Source: Pelagibacteraceae bacterium (GTDB taxonomy: Bacteria; Pseudomonadota; Alphaproteobacteria; HIMB59; GCA-002718135). Taken from it: DNA of 15,996 nt. This document shows, piece after piece, positions 1 to 6,715 of the stretch; the first letter of the stretch is position 1; the number at the start of each line of letters is the position of its first letter. The DNA lies in NCBI GenBank assembly GCA_002718135.1, contig PBDN01000013.1:1-15996 (forward strand), read 5' to 3'. A program made the position numbers and the translations under genes. The notes under the pieces were generated by a model. That model did not search any database and had not been told where the DNA came from. It saw only the letters and a program-made list of their open reading frames with translations.

Positions 1-145
1 CGATACATGTTTCATAACCAGGGGTTACATATTCAAAACTTTGATCTTTGTTTAATTTAACAATATTAAAATAATTTAGAGGAACATGTTTATCATCCAT
101 ATCTACAATGGGATTATTTTGATTATCAAATGGTGGTATATGCAT
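1..145 (-). CDS. iolB: 5' end of an IolB-like 5-deoxy-glucuronate isomerase (partial)
   Basis: The reading frame starts at an ATG at 145 and stays open to the window edge, giving 48 codons with the C-terminal part missing. The visible peptide includes the segments NYFNIVKLNKDQSFEY and TPGYETCI, which resemble the N-terminal cupin strands of the IolB/KduI family. IolB isomerises 5-deoxy-glucuronate to 5-dehydro-2-deoxy-gluconate, the substrate of the kinase encoded just upstream. The start overlaps the iolC stop codon in a TAATG arrangement, so translation is probably coupled. A clear Shine-Dalgarno AAGGAG sits at 154-159, seven bases before the ATG. The family call rests on a short stretch plus its iolC neighbour. 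Another cupin-fold isomerase of the KduI type is the main alternative. Confidence 0.6.
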   Translation of the reverse strand, partial: MHIPPFDNQNNPIVDMDDKHVPLNYFNIVKLNKDQSFEYVTPGYETCI

Positions 146-1134
146 TAAGTATCTCCTTTGTTAATGTTATGATTTTTCATAAAATCTAAAACTTCATCCA
201 AATCTGGCATAGCTGGGGCACATCCAACCTTAGTTACAACTATTGCTGCAGCAGCTGAACCAATTTCAATAGCTATTTGAAGATCATAATTTTTTAACAG
301 GGCCCCAATTAATGAGCCCATGAAAGCGTCACCAGCGCCAGTAGGTTTAAGAGGTTTAACTGGGAAAATTCCTTTGGGTATTTCTTGATTATTTGCAAAA
401 GTTATTGAGCCTCTTTCACCCATTTTATAGATTACCAAATCACAATTACTTGATTTTTTTTTGGCATAATTTAAGCCGTCTTGATAACTGCCTGAAAGGA
501 CAGCAAATTCATCATCATTGCCAATTATTCCAGAACAGTAATCGACAGCAAGATTGTAAATTTGTTTTGCTTTGTCAGCTGACTCCCATGTGTAAGGTCT
601 ATAGTCTATATCCATAATTGCAGGTATATTTTTTTCTTTAGCTTGTTCCAAAGTATACAATACAGCACTTCGAGATGGTTCAGCTGCAAGTGCGGTTCCT
701 GTAATTAATATGCATTCATAATTTTGAATTTTAGCATTATCAATATCACTTTTATTTAAAAATAAATCAGCAGCTTTATGCCTGTAGATTATAGATTGAT
801 GTTCTTCTACAGTTGACTCAACGATAGCAAATGAGATTCTAGATTCATTATCTTCTAAATTAATTAAATTTCTCTTCACTCCATAATGATCTAATTGATT
901 CAAAGCAAACTTACCTAATGCATCATTTGATACTCTTGTAAGTAAAGAACATGATCCACCATATTTAGTTAATTGAACAGCCATATTTGCTGATGAACCA
1001 CCAAGATGAGTCACATAATTATTTGCATTTTCAGTTTTAGTGCCAGGTGGATCAGGATAAATATCAACACCCGCTCTTCCTAATAATAAGAAATTATTTT
1101 TTTTAATCTTATTAATTAAAAATTCTAATGACAT
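145..1134 (-). CDS. iolC: 5-dehydro-2-deoxygluconokinase (PfkB-family sugar kinase)
   Basis: This 329-residue PfkB/ribokinase-fold kinase has a pattern specific for IolC. The N-terminus carries LLLGRAGVDIYPDPPGT (residues 16-32). The sugar-binding motif GGSSANMA is at 45-52 and FALNQLDHYGV at 76-86. The ATP-site/anion-hole motif GAGDAF is at 266-271, with Asp269 as the expected catalytic base. IolC phosphorylates 5-dehydro-2-deoxy-D-gluconate in the cytoplasmic myo-inositol pathway. Full length is typical of a stand-alone IolC without the extra C-terminal domain seen in some alphaproteobacteria. It lies 12 bp downstream of the GFA-like gene and overlaps the IolB-like gene by one base, which supports a polycistronic inositol unit. 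No Shine-Dalgarno is visible before the ATG at 1134. Confidence 0.88.
   Translation of the reverse strand: MSLEFLINKIKKNNFLLLGRAGVDIYPDPPGTKTENANNYVTHLGGSSANMAVQLTKYGGSCSLLTRVSNDALGKFALNQLDHYGVKRNLINLEDNESRISFAIVESTVEEHQSIIYRHKAADLFLNKSDIDNAKIQNYECILITGTALAAEPSRSAVLYTLEQAKEKNIPAIMDIDYRPYTWESADKAKQIYNLAVDYCSGIIGNDDEFAVLSGSYQDGLNYAKKKSSNCDLVIYKMGERGSITFANNQEIPKGIFPVKPLKPTGAGDAFMGSLIGALLKNYDLQIAIEIGSAAAAIVVTKVGCAPAMPDLDEVLDFMKNHNINKGDT
154..159 (-). promoter_or_regulatory. Strong ribosome binding site for the iolB-like gene
   Basis: On the minus strand this reads AAGGAG, with seven bases before the ATG at 145. It lies inside the 3' end of iolC. Few starts in this window have a recognisable Shine-Dalgarno, so this one supports the partial downstream gene being real. 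Confidence 0.7.
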
Positions 1135-1146
1135 TAAATAAAAAAG

Positions 1147-1488
1147 TTATTTGTGTATGTTATCAGCTAATTTTGTATCAATTTTAAAAGTATTGATATC
1201 ATCTATACATCCTAAATTAACAGCAATTCCATTAGAGTCAAATCTTCTATTACTGTAAACAAAAATACCACATTTTTTACAAAAATGATGCTTAGCAATA
1301 TTTGTATTAAATTTATAAATAGATAAATTTTCATAACCAGAATTAATTTTAATTGAATTTTTATCTTCTAAAGTCATAATTGCATTTCTTCTTTTACAAA
1401 ATGAACAATTACATTGGACCACAGTATCTAAATTGGTTTGAAGTGTAAATTTAACTGAATTACAATGACAAGATCCTTTATATTCCAT
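1147..1488 (-). CDS. GFA/CENP-V family zinc-binding protein
   Basis: The 113-residue protein has the full cysteine pattern of the GFA (Mss4-like, DUF636) fold: SCHC (Cys7, Cys9), CNCSFC (Cys26, Cys28, Cys31) and CKKC (Cys70, Cys73). These cysteines normally bind one structural and one labile zinc. The family is named for glutathione-dependent formaldehyde-activating enzyme (Gfa), but most small members have no proven reaction, so a formaldehyde role should not be assumed. It heads the iolC/iolB run, 12 bp before iolC, and is divergent from the plus-strand oxygenase gene across a 56-bp gap. A cytoplasmic location is expected, since there is no signal peptide or membrane segment. Confidence 0.82.
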   Translation of the reverse strand: MEYKGSCHCNSVKFTLQTNLDTVVQCNCSFCKRRNAIMTLEDKNSIKINSGYENLSIYKFNTNIAKHHFCKKCGIFVYSNRRFDSNGIAVNLGCIDDINTFKIDTKLADNIHK

Positions 1489-1510
1489 GATTATTTATAA
1501 AATAGATTAC

Positions 1511-1538
1511 TTGATAATTAAACAATTAATTGTAATAT
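1511..1538 (+). promoter_or_regulatory. Predicted sigma70-type promoter giving a leaderless mRNA
   Basis: A -35-like TTGATA (1511-1516) and a -10-like TAATAT (1533-1538) are separated by 16 bp. The ATG of the oxygenase gene follows only six bases after the -10 box, so initiation at the usual distance would fall on or next to the start codon. No Shine-Dalgarno is present. The spacer contains a perfect 12-bp palindrome, ACAATTAATTGT (1522-1533), which could be an operator. In DNA this A+T-rich such boxes also occur by chance. Confidence 0.5.
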
Positions 1539-1544
1539 AAGACG

Positions 1545-2165
1545 ATGAACAAAAATACAATTCAAGGTCAAATAATTAGGCCTTTTTCACCAGCAATTGG
1601 AAAATATAAATTACCAGATCAAACTGTTAATTTGATAAATCAACACGTAGATGAAATATTAAAAGATCAAAATAAAATAGAGGAATTATATAATGGTGAT
1701 AATCTTGCAGGTGAAATAAAATATGAAGTTAAAATTGAAAAAAAATTCTTAGATAAATATTTATATGAAATTTTTAAAAGTTATGTTTTTAATTATGTAA
1801 AATCAGCAATGAGTAAAGAGTTTAAAAATTTTGAAATAAAATCTTGTTGGGCGGTATGTCAATATGAAAATGATTATAACCCTGTACATTGGCATACAGG
1901 AAATATTTCAGCAGTAACATATACGAAAGTTCCAAAAGATTTCGGTACTTCATACAAAAAAACGAATTTGAATGGGAATATAAGTTTTATTCATGGAACA
2001 ACGCAATTAACAGCTGCTTCTAATTACAATATAAATCCTAAAGTTGGTGATCTTTATATATTTCCAAGTTATTTAATGCATACAGTGTATCCATTCTTTT
2101 CAACTGAAGAAAGAAGGTCAGTTTCATTTAACGCATTCCTAGATCAAGAAACAGTCAATTTGTAA
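1545..2165 (+). CDS. Putative 2OG-Fe(II) oxygenase (TIGR02466-like)
   Basis: The 206-residue protein matches the C-terminal double-stranded beta-helix of small 2-oxoglutarate/Fe(II) oxygenases found in marine bacteria and cyanophage-like viruses. The proximal metal region is NPVHWHTGNISAVTY (residues 112-126), with His115 and His117. The distal His179 is in FPSYLMHTVYP, and Arg190/Arg191 in EERRSVSFNAF would bind the 2OG carboxylate. The substrate is unknown for this family. It is the only convincing plus-strand protein gene in the window. It ends two bases from the 3' end of the tRNA-Arg gene on the opposite strand, so there is no room for a dedicated terminator. Its placement and strand suggest an acquired gene, but this is inference. 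The classical HxD/E metal motif is not obvious: HWH precedes Thr-Gly, so the acidic ligand is uncertain. Confidence 0.7.
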   Translation: MNKNTIQGQIIRPFSPAIGKYKLPDQTVNLINQHVDEILKDQNKIEELYNGDNLAGEIKYEVKIEKKFLDKYLYEIFKSYVFNYVKSAMSKEFKNFEIKSCWAVCQYENDYNPVHWHTGNISAVTYTKVPKDFGTSYKKTNLNGNISFIHGTTQLTAASNYNINPKVGDLYIFPSYLMHTVYPFFSTEERRSVSFNAFLDQETVNL

Positions 2166-2167
2166 AG

Positions 2168-2244
2168 TGGCGCGCTCTGCAGGACTCGAACCTGCGACCC
2201 TCGGTTTAGAAAACCGATGCTCTATCCAGCTGAGCTAAGAGCGC
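2168..2244 (-). tRNA. tRNA-Arg(UCU)
   Basis: The minus strand folds into a complete 77-nt cloverleaf. The acceptor stem is GCGCTCT/AGAGCGC and the D arm is GCTC...GAGC. The anticodon stem TCGGT/ACCGA encloses loop TTTCTAA, with anticodon TCT at 2208-2210. The T arm is GCAGG-TTCGAGT-CCTGC, followed by an encoded CCA. UCU reads AGA/AGG arginine codons, a useful decoder in an A+T-rich genome. It lies 47 bp after the NDUFS4-like stop with no terminator between them, so co-transcription with that gene is possible. Confidence 0.97.
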
Positions 2245-2291
2245 TTAAAACACTCTAACATATGTATGAAAATAAAACTAGTTATTATAAA

Positions 2292-2597
2292 TTAATGCGT
2301 CCAAGAATCTTTTCTATTTATATCAAAATTAGAAGCATAATTTTTTGGTTTTATAATTCTATTTTTAGGTTCTTGAACAAAATATTGATAGTTATTTTTT
2401 TTTGCCCATTCTATGGCTTGATCTTTAGTATAGAAATATAATTTAATTTGACTTAAGGTATCAGAGGAACTATTCCATCCCATAAGAAAATCTTTTTCTT
2501 GTTCTGAATTTGAAATATACTCAGCAATCCATTTTTTTGTATTTGCCATCCCTGATTGCATTGAATTTTTTGTTGGCATATATATTTTTATTGTCAT
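2292..2597 (-). CDS. NDUFS4-like complex I accessory subunit
   Basis: The 101-residue protein matches the ETC_C1_NDUFS4 family (NADH dehydrogenase 18-kDa subunit homologue of alphaproteobacteria and mitochondria). Landmarks are the W at residue 23, MGWNSSSDTLSQIKLYF (39-55), the alternating charged helix around AIEWAKKN (61-68), VQEPKNR (74-80) and the C-terminal NYASNF...SWTH. The family associates with the matrix/cytoplasmic arm of respiratory complex I, where it helps assembly or stability and has no catalysis of its own. The start overlaps the acyl-CoA dehydrogenase stop by one base (TAATG), implying translational coupling. The tRNA-Arg gene follows immediately. Confidence 0.87.
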   Translation of the reverse strand: MTIKIYMPTKNSMQSGMANTKKWIAEYISNSEQEKDFLMGWNSSSDTLSQIKLYFYTKDQAIEWAKKNNYQYFVQEPKNRIIKPKNYASNFDINRKDSWTH

Positions 2598-4384
2598 TAA
2601 ATAAATCCTAAATCAAAATATTTATCTTTATAATCATTATAATTTGAAGCACCTGACAAAATATGATTCTTTAAAAAAGAAGTTTTTGGAATAATTTTTT
2701 TAAAATAAAATTTACCAGTTTCTATTTTAGATTCATAAAATTCAGATTTATTTAATAAATTTTTGGTATAAGAAATTTCTAATATTTTAAGCCACATAAA
2801 TCCTATTGCAATATAAGAAAACATTTCTAAGTATTCAACTGCTGCACCATTAATTTCTAGTTCTTCTTTTGTATTTAAAGATTTTATATATTTAGTAGTT
2901 AAAATTAATTCATCATATGATTTTTTAAATATCTCAATTTCCCTTATAATGTTTTTATTAATTGCAATATCTGATAAATAATTATTTATAGTTTTAAAAA
3001 AATTATTTATTATTTCTCCGTCATTAATTTGCATTTTTCTATTAATTAAGTCTAATGCCTGTATACCATTTGTCCCTTCATAAATAGGTGCAATTCTAGC
3101 ATCTCTAACAAATTGTTCGATTCCGTGATCTTTAATATAACCATGACCGCCATAAATTTGTAATGCTAGATTAGATGAATAACATCCAACATCAGTAGCA
3201 AAAGATTTTAATATTGGTGTCATTAAAGCAACTACATTTTTACAATTGTTAATAATATTTTTATCATTAGAATTATTTGCTAAATCAAAATGATAGCCTG
3301 TCCAAAGCATTAAAGCTCTAATTCCTTCATTTAAAGATTTCATTTGCAAAAGGTTCTTTCTAATTTCTGGATGTACTATAATTGGGTCTGCAATTTCCTC
3401 ACTATCAAGTCTTCTACCTTGAAGTCTTTCTTTAGAATAATATAGTGCTGATTGATATGATGATTCTGAAATACCAAGTCCTTGACTTCCTACAAATATT
3501 CTTGCTCCATTCATCATTATAAACATGGCTTGCATACCTTTATTTATATCACCTACAAGCCAACCAGTTGAGTCATTATAATTCATCACACATGTAGGAC
3601 TTGCATTTATACCTAGTTTTTTTTCTATTGAACCGCATTCAAGATTATTTTTTGAACTAAAATTTTCATTTTCATCTAAAATTAGTTTAGGAACTAAAAA
3701 TAAACTAATTCCCTTTATTCCTAAAGGTGCATTAGGGGTACGTGCTAATACCAAATGAATAATATTTTTTGTTAAGTCGTGATCGCCACAAGTAATAAAT
3801 ATTTTTGTTCCTGTTATTTTATATGATCCATCTTTTTGAGGAACTGCCATAGTTTTACATAAGCCTAAATCAGTACCACATTGTGGTTCTGTCAAATTCA
3901 TTGTTCCAGACCATTCACCTGATGTAAGTTTTGGCAAATAAATATCTTTTAATTTTTGTGATCCATTTTTTTCAATAGCATCAATGGCATTTGAAGTTAA
4001 TCCAGGATATAAACCAAAAGACATATTTGAAGAACTTATCATTTCATCAAGTATCATGTTCATAAAATATGGTAAATTTTGACCTCCATATTCTTCAGAA
4101 ACTTTGATTCCTTGCCATCCATTTTCAGTAAAAATTTTATACGCTTCTTTAAATCCTTTTGGTGTATAAACATTACCATTTTCAAATTTACATCCTTGCT
4201 GATCACCACTTTGATTTAAAGGTAAAAGAGTTTCTTCACAAATTTTAGCAGCTTCTTCAATGATTAGTTCTAGATCAGTAATTTCTAGATCTTTTTTTGA
4301 CATAATTGGATCATTATTTGATAAATTTAAAAAATCATTTATCAGAAATTTAATATCATTGAGTGGCGCTTTATAAATTTGCAT
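2597..4384 (-). CDS. Long-type acyl-CoA dehydrogenase (DmdC/FadE-like)
   Basis: The 595-residue FAD enzyme oxidises an acyl-CoA to the 2-enoyl-CoA and passes electrons to ETF. Its N-terminus, MQIYKAPLNDIKFLI, is typical of the roughly 590-residue subgroup that includes DmdC (3-methylmercaptopropionyl-CoA dehydrogenase). Signature 1 appears as TEPQCGTDLG (165-174) and the second signature as YGGHGYIKDHGIEQF (411-425). Glu436 in IYEGTNGIQALDL is the expected catalytic base. About 130 residues after it form the extra C-terminal domain of this subgroup. The substrate cannot be fixed from sequence: a DMSP-derived thioether acyl-CoA or an ordinary fatty acyl-CoA are both possible. It follows the thiolase gene after a gap made only of A and T, and overlaps the NDUFS4-like gene. 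No Shine-Dalgarno is visible. Confidence 0.9.
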   Translation of the reverse strand: MQIYKAPLNDIKFLINDFLNLSNNDPIMSKKDLEITDLELIIEEAAKICEETLLPLNQSGDQQGCKFENGNVYTPKGFKEAYKIFTENGWQGIKVSEEYGGQNLPYFMNMILDEMISSSNMSFGLYPGLTSNAIDAIEKNGSQKLKDIYLPKLTSGEWSGTMNLTEPQCGTDLGLCKTMAVPQKDGSYKITGTKIFITCGDHDLTKNIIHLVLARTPNAPLGIKGISLFLVPKLILDENENFSSKNNLECGSIEKKLGINASPTCVMNYNDSTGWLVGDINKGMQAMFIMMNGARIFVGSQGLGISESSYQSALYYSKERLQGRRLDSEEIADPIIVHPEIRKNLLQMKSLNEGIRALMLWTGYHFDLANNSNDKNIINNCKNVVALMTPILKSFATDVGCYSSNLALQIYGGHGYIKDHGIEQFVRDARIAPIYEGTNGIQALDLINRKMQINDGEIINNFFKTINNYLSDIAINKNIIREIEIFKKSYDELILTTKYIKSLNTKEELEINGAAVEYLEMFSYIAIGFMWLKILEISYTKNLLNKSEFYESKIETGKFYFKKIIPKTSFLKNHILSGASNYNDYKDKYFDLGFI

Positions 4385-4433
4385 AAATATTATATTATAT
4401 ATATATTTTTTTTAAAAAATTTATTTAATTTAA
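4385..4433. other. 49-bp A/T-only tract across the thiolase to dehydrogenase junction
   Basis: No G or C occurs from just after the dehydrogenase start codon through the thiolase stop codon. The tract has a T8 run and self-complementary A/T blocks, but no Shine-Dalgarno and no G/C-stabilised hairpin. It may act as an unstructured, A/U-rich translation-initiation region for the dehydrogenase mRNA. It is also a place where homopolymer sequencing errors are likely. Confidence 0.5.
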
Positions 4434-5566
4434 CAAGATTTTAATATTGTTGCAATTCCTTGTCCCAATCCTATACATTGTGTCGCAAGTGCATATTGTT
4501 TATTTTCTCTTTTCATAATTTGAGCAGCTTTTGCAGTGATTCTTGCTCCTGTAGCTCCCAAAGGATGTCCTAATGATATCGCTCCTCCATCAATGTTTAC
4601 TTTGTTAATATCTAATTCTAAATCTTTAATACAAGCTAGTGATTGTGAAGCAAAAGCCTCATTTAGTTCAATTACATCTATATCTTTAATATTTAAATTT
4701 GCCCTTCTAAGAGCTTTTTTAGAAGCTTCTATTGGGCCTAATCCCATTAAATGAGGTGGGCAACCATTTACAGCAGTTGAAATTATTTTTGCCAGAATAG
4801 GTAAATTATTTTTTTTTGCATAATCTTCATTACAAACAAGTGTTGCGGAAGCACCATCAGTTAAAGGCGAAGAGGTTCCCGCTGTTACTGTTCCATTTTC
4901 ATTAAAAGCTAATTTAAGTCCATTTAATATATCTTGAGATGTATTTGGCCTTATAGCTTCATCTTTATTAATTATTTTATCATCTGTATGTATTTCTGTT
5001 AATTCATCAAAAAAATAATTTTTACTCTGTGCCATAAAAGCTTTTTTATGACTGCTAATTGCAAATTCTTGCTGATATTCCCTAGTAAAATTATATTTTT
5101 TTGCTACATTTTCAGCTGTATCACCCATAGATAAATAAACATTGGGATTTGATTCACTTAACTGTAGGTGTGGAGAATAATTTAAACCATTTATAGGTAC
5201 CTTGGACATACTTTCTATACCACAACAAATAAAAACATTGCCAGCATTTATGGAAATTGCGCCAGCTGCTATATGAATTGCTTGCATTGATGAGCCGCAC
5301 CATCTATTTACAGTCATTCCAGCTACATGCTCAGGCATATCAGTTAAAAAAGTTACTATTTTAGCAATATTAAAACCCTGTTCTCCTTCAGGATAAGCAC
5401 AACCTGCGATAATATCTTCAATATCATTTTTTAAAACTCCAGTAGATTTAATCAAATCATTAATAACTTGAGATAATATATCCTCTGGCCTAACATTTGA
5501 TAAATTACCTTTTCTCGCTATTGTAAAAGGAGATCTTTTAAAACCTACAATTACTGCCGAAGACAT
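4430..5566 (-). CDS. Acetyl-CoA acyltransferase (FadA-type thiolase)
   Basis: The 378-residue thiolase has all catalytic elements. The acyl-accepting Cys90 is in NRWCGSSMQAIH. NEAFA (302-306) and His334 in GGAISLGHPLGATGARI line the oxyanion site. The second base Cys364 is in ATQCIGLGQGIA. It cleaves 3-ketoacyl-CoA with CoA to release acetyl-CoA, or runs as a biosynthetic acetyl-CoA acetyltransferase. The RWCGSSMQA form and the adjacent acyl-CoA dehydrogenase favour a degradative FadA/PaaJ role. The middle step enzymes (hydratase and 3-hydroxyacyl-CoA dehydrogenase) are not in the window and must be elsewhere if this is beta-oxidation. Its start lies two bases after the apt stop. Confidence 0.92.
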   Translation of the reverse strand: MSSAVIVGFKRSPFTIARKGNLSNVRPEDILSQVINDLIKSTGVLKNDIEDIIAGCAYPEGEQGFNIAKIVTFLTDMPEHVAGMTVNRWCGSSMQAIHIAAGAISINAGNVFICCGIESMSKVPINGLNYSPHLQLSESNPNVYLSMGDTAENVAKKYNFTREYQQEFAISSHKKAFMAQSKNYFFDELTEIHTDDKIINKDEAIRPNTSQDILNGLKLAFNENGTVTAGTSSPLTDGASATLVCNEDYAKKNNLPILAKIISTAVNGCPPHLMGLGPIEASKKALRRANLNIKDIDVIELNEAFASQSLACIKDLELDINKVNIDGGAISLGHPLGATGARITAKAAQIMKRENKQYALATQCIGLGQGIATILKSC

Positions 5567-5568
5567 AA

Positions 5569-6084
5569 TTAAAATTCCATTAAAGAGTGAGTCTTAATAC
5601 CCTTATCTAGTAATTTTTGATCACCTTTTAGCTGAGGTAAATTAATAATAAAACCAGCTCCTTTAATATTTTTATTTTTAAACATATTAACTAATTCTAT
5701 AGCAGCTAATGCAGTACCACCAGTAGCTAAAAGATCATCAATTATCAGCAAATTCTGATGACCATCTAATGCATCCTTGTGAACATGCATCTCAGTAGAT
5801 CCATATTCTAAAGTGTAAGATACCTTATATGTTTCACCTGGTAATTTATCAGGTTTTCGGAATGGTATAAAAGCTGCATCTAATTTATATGCTATAGCTC
5901 CAGCCATGATAAACCCTCTTGATTCAATACTAAGTACAGCATCAATATTTGTATTAATCCATGGAATAGTCATTTCATCTATTACTTTTTTAAAATGTCC
6001 AGCATTTTGTAATAAAGTAGTTATATCTCTAAATTGAATTCCTTTTACAGGATAATCCATTATCGTTCTTACAAATTCTTTCAT
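5569..6084 (-). CDS. apt: Adenine phosphoribosyltransferase
   Basis: The 171-residue cytoplasmic purine-salvage enzyme joins adenine to PRPP, making AMP and pyrophosphate. The PRPP-binding loop LIIDDLLATGGTA is at 113-125. The adenine-pocket and flexible-loop elements are present: YPVKGIQFRDIT (11-22), SIESRGFIMAGA (52-63), and FRKPDKLPGETY (75-86). Length is normal for bacterial Apt. It sits between the HC-X5-R phosphatase gene (20-bp gap) and the thiolase gene (2-bp gap), an unexpected set of operon partners. Adenine deaminase is also encoded in this window, so two fates for adenine are genetically close. Confidence 0.95.
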   Translation of the reverse strand: MKEFVRTIMDYPVKGIQFRDITTLLQNAGHFKKVIDEMTIPWINTNIDAVLSIESRGFIMAGAIAYKLDAAFIPFRKPDKLPGETYKVSYTLEYGSTEMHVHKDALDGHQNLLIIDDLLATGGTALAAIELVNMFKNKNIKGAGFIINLPQLKGDQKLLDKGIKTHSLMEF

Positions 6085-6104
6085 ATAGTCACTATATCAT
6101 TTAT

Positions 6105-6668
6105 TTATTTAAATTTCTTCATATCATTAAAATTAAAAATTGTAATTGGTGCAAAGTTTTGAGAGCAATCGTAAGTTGTTGTGTGAGGGTATTTTAAATA
6201 AGCATCAGTAATCTCACTGTTAATTTTCAAAGATTTTTCAAATAATTTAATTAATAATTTATTTGGGTTAGCATGAGCTGCTATGTGTCTTATATATCTA
6301 ATATTTCTATCAATATTAGAATTATCGTACTTACATAGTAAATAAGTTGCGGTAGCCATTGACCTAGAAACACCACACCAACAGTGAATAACTATTGGCG
6401 AATTATCAGACCAAGAGTTTACAAATTTAGTAATTGAATTGATATGATCCTGATTAGGTGGTAGTTGAGGGATCTGATCTGTATTTAGTCTAAATATTTT
6501 ATTTTTTGAGTTTACTTCAATAATATCATCAAACCCTAATTTTAAATGATACTTTACTCCTAATGGTGTTTTAGGAGCATAACCAGGATCTATAACAGAA
6601 ATTATATGAGATGGTTTAACTGATTCACATACAGTTTCTAGATCTTTTAAAGAGCAAACAATTATCAT
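6105..6668 (-). CDS. Cysteine-motif protein tyrosine/dual-specificity phosphatase family protein
   Basis: This 187-residue cytoplasmic protein has an HC-X5-R phosphatase signature, HCWCGVSRS, at residues 95-103. Cys96 is the predicted nucleophile and Arg102 the phosphate-binding residue. The N-terminus MIIVCSLKDLE and the SHIISVIDPG segment resemble a small alphaproteobacterial tyrosine-phosphatase-like family whose substrate is unknown. Acid/base candidates are Asp47/Asp48 in KLGFDDII. The ATG at 6668 fits the family N-terminus but directly abuts the U-tract of a strong terminator, leaving no normal leader. Expression may therefore depend on read-through or a start inside the terminator. apt follows after 20 bp. 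Confidence 0.8.
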   Translation of the reverse strand: MIIVCSLKDLETVCESVKPSHIISVIDPGYAPKTPLGVKYHLKLGFDDIIEVNSKNKIFRLNTDQIPQLPPNQDHINSITKFVNSWSDNSPIVIHCWCGVSRSMATATYLLCKYDNSNIDRNIRYIRHIAAHANPNKLLIKLFEKSLKINSEITDAYLKYPHTTTYDCSQNFAPITIFNFNDMKKFK

Positions 6669-6695
6669 AAAAAAAGGGTGGTTCTACACCACCCT
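6669..6695 (-). terminator. Intrinsic terminator after the binding-protein gene
   Basis: On the minus strand a perfect 7-bp G/C-rich stem, AGGGTGG/CCACCCT, with a 7-nt loop (TGTAGAA) is followed at once by seven T residues. It begins 20 bp after the binding-protein stop and ends at the base before the phosphatase start codon. It is the cleanest rho-independent terminator in the window and should end the ABC-transporter transcript. Confidence 0.92.
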
Positions 6696-6715
6696 AATAT
6701 TAATTTAAATATATT

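Noticed and set aside
2597..4384. Firm assignment of the acyl-CoA dehydrogenase as DmdC of DMSP demethylation.
   Set aside because: Length and N-terminus fit that subgroup, but no DmdA, DmdB or DmdD gene is nearby. The subgroup also contains ordinary acyl-CoA dehydrogenases.
4385..4433. Terminator between the thiolase and acyl-CoA dehydrogenase genes.
   Set aside because: The self-complementary A and T runs contain no G:C pair. The short spacing and matching pathway favour one transcript.
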